From an uncultured Collinsella sp. (GTDB lineage: Bacteria > Actinomycetota > Coriobacteriia > Coriobacteriales > Coriobacteriaceae): a stretch of DNA of 47,905 nucleotides. Shown in pieces: positions 7,194 through 17,057 of the stretch. Location of the stretch: NCBI GenBank assembly GCA_934643145.1, contig CAKUBM010000014.1, positions 1 through 47,905 on the forward strand, read 5' to 3'. The number at the start of each line of letters is the position of its first letter. The first letter of the stretch is position 1. The notes beneath the pieces are model-generated. The model was given only the letters and a program-made list of their open reading frames with translations. It was not told the DNA's origin and searched no databases. The position numbers and the translations under genes are program-made.

Positions 7194-8768
7194 TTGAGCA
7201 TCACGCCCATCGATAGCATTCGCCGCGCCATCGCCCGCCGCAACGGCGTCACCGACCCCACCGTATCGGGCGGGGCGCACGGGCAGGGCGGACGCATCGA
7301 GAACGGCCTCTTCCCTGCCTCGCACACTGCCGAGGAACTCGCACGCATCCAAGAGCTGAGTCAGCGCAACGCCGGCGGGCCCGATAGCAGCCAAGCCACA
7401 CGTCGCCGGCGCGAACGCGATCGGGAGCCCGGCCCCGTCCGCCGCATGGTCAACGCTTGGTGGAACCGTCTGCTCGGCGCCGTCTACGGCGGCGGCTTCT
7501 CCATGCAGGAAGCGGAATACGAGGAGCACGCCACCCGTCGCGACTACCTTTGGAATACCCTGGGCACCGCCGTATGGGGCATAGCGTTTCCGCTGCTCAC
7601 CATCGTGTCGACGCAGCTCGTAGGCGCCGAGGAGGCCGGCAAGTTCTCCATCGCCTTTGTCACCGGCACGCTCATCATGATCGCGTGCAACTACGGCGTG
7701 CGCAATTTCCAGGTCTCGGACATCGACGAAAAGACATCCTTTGCCTCCTACCAGCTCAACCGCTGGATCTGCGGAGCGCTCGCGCTGGCATGCGGCCTGG
7801 TATACAGCAGCGCCCGCGGCTACGATGCGCAGATGGCCACGATCGGCCTGGGCGTCTACCTCTATAAGGTGATCGACGGCATCGCCGACGTGTACGAGGG
7901 CCGCCTGCAGCAGGCCGACAAGCTCTATTTGGCCGGCATGAGTCAAACGCTGCGCTCCGCCGGCGTCATCGCGGTCTTTAGCGTGGCCCTGCTCCTCACG
8001 CGCAGCATGCCCATCGCGGCCATGGCCATGGGTGTTACCGCGATTGCCTCGCTTGTGCTGGTCACCGCCCCGCTCGCCCTGCTCGAGACCGAAAAATCGC
8101 GTCGCGTGAACCTGCGCGAAGTCGGCCACCTCTTTGCGCAGTGCGCCCCGCTCTTTGGCGCGCTCTTTTTGTTCAACCTTATCGAGAGCATGCCAAAATT
8201 TGTGATGGAGGGCACGCTGGCCTACAAGTATCAGCTGTACTTTAATGCCCTGTTCTTTCCGGCGCAGGCTATTTTGTTGAGCATTGGATTTATCTATAAA
8301 CCGCAGCTCCTGCGTCTGTCGAGCATTTGGGCGAATCCGCGCAAGCGTCGCCGCTTTGACCTGATCATTATTGCCGTTATGGCGCTGATCGTGGCCATCA
8401 CCGGCGTGTGCGCCGCATTTATGGCAGGTCCCGGTATTCCCCTCATGAGCTTTATGTACGGCCTCAGCTTTGAGCGCTACCGTACGCTGGCGCTGTTGAT
8501 GGTCGTCGCCGGCGGCGTCACCGCGGCCATCGACTTTATCTACGCCATCATCACGGTGCTGCGCCACGCCGGCGACGTCACCAAGATCTACCTGATCTGC
8601 TTTGCCGTGAGCGTGGTGCCGCCGGTGATTTTGATCAATCTGCTCGGCCTGATGGGCGCCGTCGTGAGTTACCTAGCCATCATGGCCCTACTGCTGGTGC
8701 TGCTGATAATCGAGTACCGCCGCATCCGCCAACGCATAGAGAGGGACCGGAATCCGTACGGCGCCTAA
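7194..8768 (+). CDS. polysaccharide flippase-like multispanning membrane protein
   Basis: The 524-residue protein begins with about 110 polar, Arg-rich residues, then about 12-14 membrane segments starting at WNTLGTAVWGIAFPLLTIVSTQLVG. This layout is that of the Wzx/MATE-like (MOP superfamily) exporters that flip lipid-linked oligosaccharides. The start is a TTG at 7194 with AAAGGA seven bases upstream; the first in-frame ATGs are far inside. The long hydrophilic N-terminus is unusual for Wzx proteins. No glycosyltransferases or polymerase are nearby, so it is an orphan relative to a normal polysaccharide locus, and its substrate is unknown. A structured repeat element follows within 25 nt of the stop. 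Confidence 0.75.
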   Translation: MSITPIDSIRRAIARRNGVTDPTVSGGAHGQGGRIENGLFPASHTAEELARIQELSQRNAGGPDSSQATRRRRERDREPGPVRRMVNAWWNRLLGAVYGGGFSMQEAEYEEHATRRDYLWNTLGTAVWGIAFPLLTIVSTQLVGAEEAGKFSIAFVTGTLIMIACNYGVRNFQVSDIDEKTSFASYQLNRWICGALALACGLVYSSARGYDAQMATIGLGVYLYKVIDGIADVYEGRLQQADKLYLAGMSQTLRSAGVIAVFSVALLLTRSMPIAAMAMGVTAIASLVLVTAPLALLETEKSRRVNLREVGHLFAQCAPLFGALFLFNLIESMPKFVMEGTLAYKYQLYFNALFFPAQAILLSIGFIYKPQLLRLSSIWANPRKRRRFDLIIIAVMALIVAITGVCAAFMAGPGIPLMSFMYGLSFERYRTLALLMVVAGGVTAAIDFIYAIITVLRHAGDVTKIYLICFAVSVVPPVILINLLGLMGAVVSYLAIMALLLVLLIIEYRRIRQRIERDRNPYGA

Positions 8769-8790
8769 TTCGAATCAATTTGAAGAAAAG

Positions 8791-8956
8791 AAACGTCGAT
8801 GTTTTGGCACCGACAGCGAGCAGCCTCGAAGTGCCCCAGGGTGGCGCGAAAGAGGAGCGACGCGTACTTCTGTACGCGAGCGACGGTTTGAGCGACAAGA
8901 TGGGGTGCTTCGGGGCTGCGCAGCGTCAACGTGACCGCCGTTCGGTAGAACGGCGG
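8791..8956. ncRNA. putative structured RNA/DNA element, copy 1
   Basis: The 166-nt element starts with AAACGTCGATGTTTTGG and ends with the hairpin CCGCCGTT-CGGTAG-AACGGCGG (8935-8956). Between them a long stem pairs 8812-8837 with 8902-8927, enclosing an inner hairpin (CGCGTAC-TTCT-GTACGCG, 8861-8878). Copy 2 (45703-45867) has the same ends, length (165 nt), TTCT tetraloop and internal-loop letters (CAGCGAGC opposite GCGCAGCGTC), while the stem sequences differ by paired changes. Transcribed strand is unknown. It lies between the flippase gene and the phosphatase gene and ends 7 nt from the latter's stop codon. Confidence 0.55.
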
Positions 8957-8963
8957 AACAAGG

Positions 8964-9803
8964 TTATTCCCCGGGGCGAATATTCGCGTAGAACTCCACC
9001 CCATCATCGAGCCGCAGGATGCCCACGCGACCGAACTCGGAGCCGGTGGCGGCGGCGCAGTCGATGTCGATGCGATCGGGCACGCCGGCAGTGTCCTCGC
9101 CGCCCAAGCGCACGATCTGCCCGCGTCCCGATTCCTCATCGAGCCCCGCCAGACCACCGACCTCGCAATAGCGCCCAAGCGATACCGTGGGCGTGTGACC
9201 GCTCACCACGACCGGGCCCTTGCCCTCGGCAGAAAGCAGCCCGGTCGGCACATCCCAATAGCCGTGACGAATCCATAGCAGGTCATCGGACGACTGCACC
9301 GCGAGCATCTGCTGCAGCAGCTCGCGATCGGCACCCACCGCTCCGACTCCATCGGCACAATCGACGCCATGCTCAAGCAAAAACGCGCGCGCCGCCTTCA
9401 TCTCGATTCCAGCATGTACCAGCAGATACGGGCGCTCCTCGGTCTCGGCCACCGCGTAGAGGGGCAGCGCGGCCATCCATCGCACGAGCTCCTCGTATGC
9501 CTCAAATTCCATGTCGTTGAGCTGCTCGCGCGTCGTCCAGCCACCGTTGATATCCCAGGTCTCGGCATCGAGCGGATCCTGGCCAATGATGGCATCGAGC
9601 ATGATCTGCTCGTGATTGCCCTTGAGCACGCGGGCGTTGGGCAGCGAGCGCACGAGCTTAATAACGCCGACCGGATCGGGCCCGCGATCGATCATGTCGC
9701 CCAGCACGTACAGCGTGTCGTCGGACGTCAACGAGATCTTAGACAGGGCCTCGTCAAGCGCACGCACATGCCCGTGAGCATCAGATGTCACATAGATCGC
9801 CAT
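8964..9803 (-). CDS. calcineurin-like metallophosphoesterase (PrpE/ApaH-like)
   Basis: The 279-residue protein carries the full metallophosphatase motif set: SDAHGH near residue 7 (D-x-H), GDMIDRGPD near residue 35, GNHE near residue 62, a VHAG histidine around residue 130 and SGHTPT near residue 190. The order and spacing match bacterial Ser/Thr protein phosphatases and diadenosine tetraphosphatase-like enzymes; which substrate it uses cannot be told. AAGGAGAGG precedes the ATG at 9803. The gene is divergent from the antiporter gene, and a TTCAA-G-TTGAA dyad (9854-9864) lies about 50 bp upstream. Confidence 0.9.
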   Translation of the reverse strand: MAIYVTSDAHGHVRALDEALSKISLTSDDTLYVLGDMIDRGPDPVGVIKLVRSLPNARVLKGNHEQIMLDAIIGQDPLDAETWDINGGWTTREQLNDMEFEAYEELVRWMAALPLYAVAETEERPYLLVHAGIEMKAARAFLLEHGVDCADGVGAVGADRELLQQMLAVQSSDDLLWIRHGYWDVPTGLLSAEGKGPVVVSGHTPTVSLGRYCEVGGLAGLDEESGRGQIVRLGGEDTAGVPDRIDIDCAAATGSEFGRVGILRLDDGVEFYANIRPGE

Positions 9804-10056
9804 GGTACGCCTCTCCTTGCATTGCGGCCGAAGCCCGGCGCCGCAACTAAAACTTCAAGTTGAACTTAAATGTTAACCATTGTACTCCGTTGCAATAAAG
9901 CTGGAAAGGGTTTCCGAGCAGAGGCAAAGACGGCAGCCGTCTATGGCGATATCGCGCACGCCCGCAATCCAACCCCATAAACCCACCATCTTTGGGTACA
10001 AATAACCGCAGACAACTGACCGTGCCACGCCAACCACCCAGGAGCGGACACCATCC

Positions 10057-11658
10057 ATGAACCAGATCCTTCTCTTTATCGGCCTCGTTATTATTCTGTG
10101 CCTGACCATCAAGCCCGTCGGCAAAAAACTCCCCTTCCCCACCCTGCTCATCTTTATCGCGCTCGGCATGCTGTTGGGCGTCAACGGGCCGGCGCACATC
10201 GAATTTAGCGACTACGCGCTCACCGAAACCGTCTGCAGCACGGCGCTGCTGTTCATCATGTTCTACGGCGGCTTTAACACCAATATCGACCGTGCCAAAC
10301 CCGTTGCCGTGCCCGCGGTACTGCTGAGCACGCTCGGCGTCGTCATCACTGCCGGCATTACGGGTGCGTTTGCGCACTTCGTGCTGGGTTTTGACTGGAT
10401 TGGTGGCCTGCTGCTGGGATCGGTCGTGGCATCCACCGACGCGGCCAGCGTCTTTAGCGTGCTGCGCGAGCACAGCCTGTCGCTGAGAGGTGGCACCGAC
10501 TCGCTGCTCGAGGTCGAATCGGGCTCCAACGACCCCGTCGCCTACATGCTCACCGCCGTGCTCGCCACACTCGCGGCCGGCGGCGACATTAACATCCCCG
10601 TGCTGCTGGCCAAGCAGATCATCCTAGGCGTGGGGCTGGGCCTTGCCATCGGTTGGACATCCAGCCGCCTGATTGAACGCGCACACGCAACGGCCGAGGG
10701 CGCGCAGACTATCTTTTTGTTCGCCGTGGCGATCATCGCCTACGCGCTGCCGAGCTACCTGGGTGGCAACGGCTTTTTGGCCGTGTACCTGGCCGGCATT
10801 GTGCTGGGCGCGAGCGACATCACCGGCAAGGTCGAGATGGCGCACTTCTTCGACACCCTCACCGAGATGGCCGAGATGACCATTTTCTTTTTGCTCGGCC
10901 TGCTCGTGACGCCCACCCGCCTGCCGCAAATGCTGCTGCCGGGCCTGGCGCTCATGGCGTTTATGCTCTTTGCGAGCCGCCCCATCGCCGTCGGTCTGCT
11001 GCTGGCGCCCTTTAAGACGAGCCCTCGCCAGGTTGCGCTCGTAAGCTGGGCGGGCTTGCGCGGCGCGGCTTCGGTCGTCTTTAGCCTCTTTGCTGTGGTG
11101 GCTGGCGTTCCCGGCGGACACGACCTATTTGACCTGGTGTTTGTGATTGCCGTATCGAGCATTGTGGTGCAGGGTTCGCTACTGCCGGCGGTGGCGAAGA
11201 AACTCGATATGATCGATGCGGCCGGCGACGTGCGCCGCACCTTTAACGACTACCGCGACGAGGACGGCATGTCGTTTGTAAAGCTCAAGGTGGGCGCTGG
11301 CCATCCGTTTGCCGGGCGCTCGCTCGCCGATATTGGCAGCGCGACGGACATGCTCGTGGTCCTGGTGCTGCGCGACGGGGCGCATCCGGTACTGCCCAAT
11401 GGCGACACCGTGATCCAGGAAGGCGATCTGCTGGTGATGGCAGCCCCAACGTTCGAAGAGCGTGCCGAGGTTACGCTGCGCGAGGTCACCGTGACGCCCC
11501 ACGGTCGCCTGGCCGGTCAGCGCCTGCGCGACGTGCCGCAGGGCAAGCACCCCTTTATCGTCGTGATGCTCAAGCGCGAAGGCCAAACGATCATCCCCGA
11601 CGGCGACACCCTAATATACGCCGGCGACGAAGCCGTCATCGCCACACTGGCGTCGTAG
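10057..11658 (+). CDS. CPA1-type cation/proton antiporter with TrkA-C domains
   Basis: The 533-residue protein has about 12 membrane segments over residues 1-385. Family features include GSVVASTDAASVFSVL near residue 128, the ESGSNDP motif near residue 155 with the ion-binding acidic residues, and WAGLRGAASVVFSL near residue 330. Two cytosolic TrkA-C-like domains follow (about 400-470 and 480-533), which in K+/H+ antiporters (CvrA/NhaP2 type) sense nucleotide or ions. The likely role is potassium or sodium export and pH/volume control. CAGGAG lies about 13 bp before the ATG, a little far. No partner gene adjoins it. Confidence 0.9.
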   Translation: MNQILLFIGLVIILCLTIKPVGKKLPFPTLLIFIALGMLLGVNGPAHIEFSDYALTETVCSTALLFIMFYGGFNTNIDRAKPVAVPAVLLSTLGVVITAGITGAFAHFVLGFDWIGGLLLGSVVASTDAASVFSVLREHSLSLRGGTDSLLEVESGSNDPVAYMLTAVLATLAAGGDINIPVLLAKQIILGVGLGLAIGWTSSRLIERAHATAEGAQTIFLFAVAIIAYALPSYLGGNGFLAVYLAGIVLGASDITGKVEMAHFFDTLTEMAEMTIFFLLGLLVTPTRLPQMLLPGLALMAFMLFASRPIAVGLLLAPFKTSPRQVALVSWAGLRGAASVVFSLFAVVAGVPGGHDLFDLVFVIAVSSIVVQGSLLPAVAKKLDMIDAAGDVRRTFNDYRDEDGMSFVKLKVGAGHPFAGRSLADIGSATDMLVVLVLRDGAHPVLPNGDTVIQEGDLLVMAAPTFEERAEVTLREVTVTPHGRLAGQRLRDVPQGKHPFIVVMLKREGQTIIPDGDTLIYAGDEAVIATLAS

Positions 11659-11884
11659 CGGGCAGGGGGTAGCTAATTTGTGACGAAGAGTTCAAGCGCC
11701 TAAAGAACCTCATGCCTTCGCTCGCAGATTTGGATTTGCCTGAGGAGTAAAGCACCCCTCCCCCATGTAACCATCCTGTAAATCATAGCGGCGTAGTCGA
11801 GTTTTACCGTGATGCGGTCGCGCCTGGCGCTCCACTGTGCTAAAGTATCCCGAACGTTCAAACGACTACGAGGGGAACTAGAAG

Positions 11885-13009
<1,125 letters not shown>

Positions 13010-13081
13010 CCCGCAACGCGCGGGCCGACCAGCCACTTCAAACCACCCTGTTTAAATCAAAACCTGCTAAGGAGTTTTTCC

Positions 13082-14245
13082 ATGCGTAAGATTAAGACCA
13101 TCGACGACATCACCAAAGACGGCAAAGTCGAGTTTGGCGAGGGCTACGAGTTTGTGGGCACCGCCGAGGAGGCCGACGCCATCCTGATGCGCTCCACCGA
13201 CCTGCACGGCTACGAGCTGCCCGAGGGCATCCGCGCCATCGCCCGCTGCGGCGCCGGCGTCAACAACATCCCCGTCGAGGAATACGCCAAGAAGGGCGTC
13301 GTCGTCTTTAACTCCCCCGGCGCCAACAGCAACGCCGTCAAGGAGCTCGTCCTGGGCATGCTGGTGCTCTCGAGCCGCGGCGTGGTGCAGTCGATGAACT
13401 GGGTGCGCGACAACGCCGACGATCCCGAGATTCAGGTCGATGCCGAAAAAGCCAAGAAGGCCTTTGTGGGCCGCGAGCTCAAGGGCAAACGCATCGGCGT
13501 CATCGGCCTGGGCAACGTAGGCTCCAAGGTCGCCAACGCCTGTGTCGACCTGGGCATGGACGTCTACGGCTACGATCCGTTCATTTCCGTCGAGCACGCG
13601 TGGGTGCTGAGCCGCGAGGTGCAGCGCGTGGGCACGCTCGAGGATCTGTGCCGCGGCTGCGACTACCTCACCGTGCACGTGCCCAGCAAGGCCGATACCA
13701 TCGGCATGATCAGCACCGAGCAGATCGACCTGCTGGCCCCGGACGCCGTGCTCATCAACTACGCGCGCGAGACCATCATCGACGAGGACGCCGTCGACGC
13801 CGCCCTGCGCGCGGGCAAGCTCAGCTGGTTTAGCTGTGACTTTGCCACGCCCAAGACCGTCAAGATGCCCAACACGTTTATCACCACGCACTCGGGCGCC
13901 GGCACCGGCGAGGCCGAGGCCAACTGCGCCGACATGGCCATCAGCGAGCTCAAGGATTACCTGGAAAACGGCAACATCGCACACAGCGTCAACTACCCCG
14001 CCTGCAGCATGGGCAAGGCGCGCGCCGCGAGCCGCATCGCCTGCCTGCACGCCAACGTGCCCAACATGATCGGCCAGATCACAGCCATTCTCGCCAAGGA
14101 CAACGCCAACGTGCAGCGTATGACCAACGAGTCCGCTGGCGAGAACGCCTACACCATGTTCGACACCGACGAGCACCTGGACAGCAGCACCATCGAGGCT
14201 CTCAAGCAGATTCCGTCGATGTATCGCGTGCGTGTGATCAAATAG
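13082..14245 (+). CDS. serA: D-3-phosphoglycerate dehydrogenase
   Basis: The 387-residue enzyme oxidises 3-phosphoglycerate with NAD+, the first step of serine synthesis. The Rossmann signature GVIGLGNVGSKVANAC is near residue 140, substrate and NAD motifs (ARCGAGVNNIPVEEY, VPSKADTIGMI) are clear, and a catalytic histidine is in THSGAGTGEAE near residue 270. A C-terminal ACT-like domain (about 310-387) suggests serine feedback control. AAGGAG lies before the ATG at 13082. It follows serC by 72 bp and is followed by a strong terminator. Confidence 0.95.
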   Translation: MRKIKTIDDITKDGKVEFGEGYEFVGTAEEADAILMRSTDLHGYELPEGIRAIARCGAGVNNIPVEEYAKKGVVVFNSPGANSNAVKELVLGMLVLSSRGVVQSMNWVRDNADDPEIQVDAEKAKKAFVGRELKGKRIGVIGLGNVGSKVANACVDLGMDVYGYDPFISVEHAWVLSREVQRVGTLEDLCRGCDYLTVHVPSKADTIGMISTEQIDLLAPDAVLINYARETIIDEDAVDAALRAGKLSWFSCDFATPKTVKMPNTFITTHSGAGTGEAEANCADMAISELKDYLENGNIAHSVNYPACSMGKARAASRIACLHANVPNMIGQITAILAKDNANVQRMTNESAGENAYTMFDTDEHLDSSTIEALKQIPSMYRVRVIK

Positions 14246-14285
14246 CGCCGGTGCCAAGCCTGCCAGGCAGGCCATGAAGCCCATT

Positions 14286-14322
14286 CGGCCCCCGTTTTCA
14301 CGAAACGGGGGCCGATTTTGTT
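14286..14322 (+). terminator. serCA intrinsic terminator
   Basis: The stem CGGCCCCCGTTT/AAACGGGGGCCG with a short TCACG-type loop is followed by ATTTTGTT, about 40 nt after the serA stop. Confidence 0.85.
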
Positions 14323-14593
14323 GCTCCGGACGACTTTAAAATGATACCCAGAACAAGTTTTTTCAGATAATCGATAGTGAGGCTCAAGTCGCTAAGCACA
14401 CCCGCTTTGATAAACAGCTTTATCAGGGACTTTAATAGGTACAAATCGATCTCTATGTGCCGAATGTAAGTTGACTGTCGATTTTCCGAAACAACTTATT
14501 CTAGATAGCATTTTTAAGGCCCCTCCAAGGCAAAATCGAAGCCTTTTTTGCGACCAAAACTCTAGTCCGCGCGACCGTTTTCCACCCGCGCGG
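14323..14593. other. AT-rich gene-free stretch
   Basis: This stretch between the serA terminator and the orphan nuclease-like gene is markedly richer in A+T than its surroundings. A minus frame of 78 codons at 14392-14628 overlaps the neighbouring gene and looks spurious. No repeat or strong hairpin was recognised. The composition is consistent with DNA acquired together with the adjoining orphan gene. Confidence 0.4.
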
Positions 14594-15643
14594 CTACATT
14601 CCTGCCCAATCGATAAAAATCTCCTCACGAAGCCGCCGTTCGAGCTCCTGCTGTCGCGGCGTCTTGTCTTTCAGCGGCACATCGAGATAGGACATGATGA
14701 GCTCCATCACCACGCGGAAGGCATCGGAGTCGGCCAGCTGACCATAGGTCATCAAAACGACGGGATATCCCATCGCTTGCAGCGCCGTCGTTCGGTCGGA
14801 GTCCGAAATCTTGGATTCTATGGATCCATGAATGGCTTTACCTTGGCATTCAACCAGACACTCTCGGCTGCCGTCCTTATTTGCCAGCAAAATATCGGCA
14901 TAGCGCCTATCAAGCCCCGAAATCAGACGGGCGCTGCACGTCATACGAATCTCAACGTTATTGGTAAGGCGCAGCCCTTCGCCGCCGCGCAACCTCGAAA
15001 GGCTAAACAGCATCGAAGCCTGGACCTCGAGCGGCGATGCCGCGACCCCCGTAATGCATTTTGCGGCACGTGTGAACGATTTAGCACCGCGAAGCCCCCG
15101 GATCTTATCGACGTACTCTGAAAGGTCAGAGAGCTCGATCAAGGGAGGTCGTTTCCACAAGTCCGTTGAATTCCCCGAGGCATCCTTTACGTTTTCCCAG
15201 CCCAGCCGCGCGTCGCCCCACCGGTCCCCGTATGCCTGCTCAAGTGCCGTCTTTACCTGAGGCGCGATCTTGCACACGGCAAAGGTACCGCACATCTCAT
15301 ACATGCACATGATCAGGCGCTCGTTTGAGACCGAAGAAGCCAGGGTCAGCAGGGTAAAGAGCGGTGACGCGACATCGAGGCCAAACTCTGTCTGCCGCAC
15401 GGAGTCAAACGGCCTCTCCCCGTTCCAAACATGCCTGACAATGCGATCGCCCTTACGTCCGCAGCTGCCCTGTGCCAACACGTGTAACGGGGTGCCCAGG
15501 AAATGCTTGACGAGCGGGTGCTCGCAAAGACGCTCCCTGCGCTGGTCGTCCGCAGAATCGGGCAGGTCCGGCATTATCGCCAAGACCTGTGGGGGTATCC
15601 GGTGATACCGAAAGGCAGATATGTCGCACAGTATGTCGTCCAT
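14594..15643 (-). CDS. orphan protein, AbiEi/DUF559-like with PD-(D/E)XK-like C-terminus
   Basis: I do not recognise a named gene. The 349-residue protein has a central region (HPLVKHFLGTPLHVL...ASPLFTLLTLA...MYEMCGTFAVC) of the type found in AbiEi-like proteins. Its C-terminal domain is nuclease-like: SPLE around residue 218, then RYADILLANK, ECLVECQGKA and RTTALQAMGYPV, giving an E...D...ExQxK layout. The gene at 23893-25083 shares this plan at low identity. The frame is open to 15898, but that would overlap the divergent peptidase gene; the ATG at 15643 is the best start, with no clear ribosome site. It stands alone next to AT-rich DNA. Function is unknown; a defence or DNA-processing role is inference. 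Confidence 0.6.
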   Translation of the reverse strand: MDDILCDISAFRYHRIPPQVLAIMPDLPDSADDQRRERLCEHPLVKHFLGTPLHVLAQGSCGRKGDRIVRHVWNGERPFDSVRQTEFGLDVASPLFTLLTLASSVSNERLIMCMYEMCGTFAVCKIAPQVKTALEQAYGDRWGDARLGWENVKDASGNSTDLWKRPPLIELSDLSEYVDKIRGLRGAKSFTRAAKCITGVAASPLEVQASMLFSLSRLRGGEGLRLTNNVEIRMTCSARLISGLDRRYADILLANKDGSRECLVECQGKAIHGSIESKISDSDRTTALQAMGYPVVLMTYGQLADSDAFRVVMELIMSYLDVPLKDKTPRQQELERRLREEIFIDWAGM

Positions 15644-15797
15644 GAAGTGTACGTACCCACTGCATCGTTTGTGAACCCGCTCAGACGGCGAGTGCGATGG
15701 CTCGGCCTGCGAACGGTAAATGCTGCTGCGCGCGCGTCGCGAATCTCTCAGGAGGCTTACAATCGGTTTGGAAAGCAGACTGATTGTGAGGTTGCAT

Positions 15798-17018
15798 ATG
15801 GTTGATGAGGACTTTGCCTGGCGGCTTGCGCAGGAGCTTGTGCGGATCGACAGCTCAGACCCGGGCGCGTATGAGAATGAAATTGAGCGGTATATCAAAG
15901 CGCTGGTTGAGGAACGGCTGGCACGGTTGAACTACCCGACACTCGATGCCATACGGATTGAGGAACTCGAGGTACTGCCCGGGCGCCGCAACCTTATGAT
16001 CACCGTGCCCGGTTTGAGCGACGAGCCACGGCTCGTCTACATCTGCCACATGGATACCGTTACCTTGGGCAATGGCTGGGACGCGGACATCGCACCGCTT
16101 GGGGCGGTTGTGCGCAACGACAAACTCTATGGCCGCGGTGCCTGCGACATGAAGGGCGGCCTGGCTTGCGCCATTACCGCGCTTGCCCACACACTCGAGC
16201 GCGTGGCGGCGGATGGCGCGCTGCCACGCCGCGGCTTTTCGCTCATCTGCTCGGTCGACGAGGAAGACTTCATGCGCGGCTCAGAAGCCGCGATCGATGC
16301 TGGCTGGGTCGGCTCGCGCGAATGGGTGCTGGACACCGAACCCACCGACGGACAGATCCAGGTGGCGCACAAGGGGCGTACGTGGTTCGAGATTGAAATG
16401 GCCGGCGTCACGGCTCATGCAAGCCAGCCTTGGAAGGGCGCAGACGCCGTCGCCGCCATGGCCGAGGTCGTGTGTTCGCTCCGTCGCGCGTTTGCGGCGC
16501 TGCCCGCGCACGATGAGCTGGGACCATCGACCATCACGTTTGGCCAAATCGAGGGCGGATATCGCCCCTATGTCGTGCCCGACCGCGCCAAAGTCTGGGT
16601 CGACATGCGTCTGACCCCGCCGACCGATACGGCCGCCGCGACGCGCATGGTAGAGCAGGCCATCGCCGTCGCCGAAGCCGCCGTTCCCGGTTGCCATGGC
16701 AGCTACACCGTGACGGGCGACCGCCCCGCCATCGAGCGCGACCCGAGCTCTCCCCTTCTAGCAGCGCTCAAGCGTGCCGCCGATGGCGTGACGGACGCGG
16801 ACACGACCGTCGGCTTCTTTACCGGCTACACCGATACCGCCGTCATTGCCGGCAAGACAGGCAACCGCAATTGTATGAGCTACGGCCCCGGCTCGTTGGC
16901 GCTCGCACACAAGCCCGACGAGTATGTGCCCCATGCCGATATCGTTCGCTGCCAAAACGTGCTCATCGCGCTCGCCGATAACGTGCTCTGGGACGCGAAT
17001 GGACAAGTTGGGGCATAA
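15798..17018 (+). CDS. M20 family metallopeptidase/deacylase (ArgE/DapE-like)
   Basis: The 406-residue protein has the dinuclear zinc motifs of the M20 family: ICHMDTV near residue 77, GRGACDMKGGLA near residue 112, VDEEDFMRG near residue 152, WVLDTEP near residue 177 and a C-terminal HKPDEYVPHAD. A dimerisation/lid domain lies between about residues 190 and 300. The family removes acyl groups or cleaves short peptides; whether this is an acetylornithine deacetylase, succinyl-diaminopimelate desuccinylase or peptidase cannot be decided, and no arginine or lysine pathway genes adjoin it. GAGGTTGCAT precedes the ATG at 15798. A TTACAAT -10-like box lies about 35 bp upstream. Confidence 0.9.
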   Translation: MVDEDFAWRLAQELVRIDSSDPGAYENEIERYIKALVEERLARLNYPTLDAIRIEELEVLPGRRNLMITVPGLSDEPRLVYICHMDTVTLGNGWDADIAPLGAVVRNDKLYGRGACDMKGGLACAITALAHTLERVAADGALPRRGFSLICSVDEEDFMRGSEAAIDAGWVGSREWVLDTEPTDGQIQVAHKGRTWFEIEMAGVTAHASQPWKGADAVAAMAEVVCSLRRAFAALPAHDELGPSTITFGQIEGGYRPYVVPDRAKVWVDMRLTPPTDTAAATRMVEQAIAVAEAAVPGCHGSYTVTGDRPAIERDPSSPLLAALKRAADGVTDADTTVGFFTGYTDTAVIAGKTGNRNCMSYGPGSLALAHKPDEYVPHADIVRCQNVLIALADNVLWDANGQVGA

Positions 17019-17057
17019 TAAGCCGCGAACAAACCGACTCGCGCGTTAGGACCGCCC

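Noticed and set aside
7086..8567. 493-codon minus-strand open frame
   Set aside because: It is antisense to the flippase gene, has no ribosome site and reads as low-complexity His/Arg/Gly/Ala sequence expected from the reverse of a GC-rich gene.
11659..11753. Possible protein remnant ending ADLDLPEE before serC
   Set aside because: A frame of about 25 codons reads plausibly but has no start site or family match; too short to call a pseudogene.
13067..14284. 405-codon minus-strand open frame opposite serA
   Set aside because: serA is certain from its motifs; the antisense frame is a by-product of high GC3.
14392..14628. 78-codon minus-strand frame in the AT-rich gap
   Set aside because: It overlaps the end of the orphan nuclease-like gene in another frame, has no ribosome site and odd composition.
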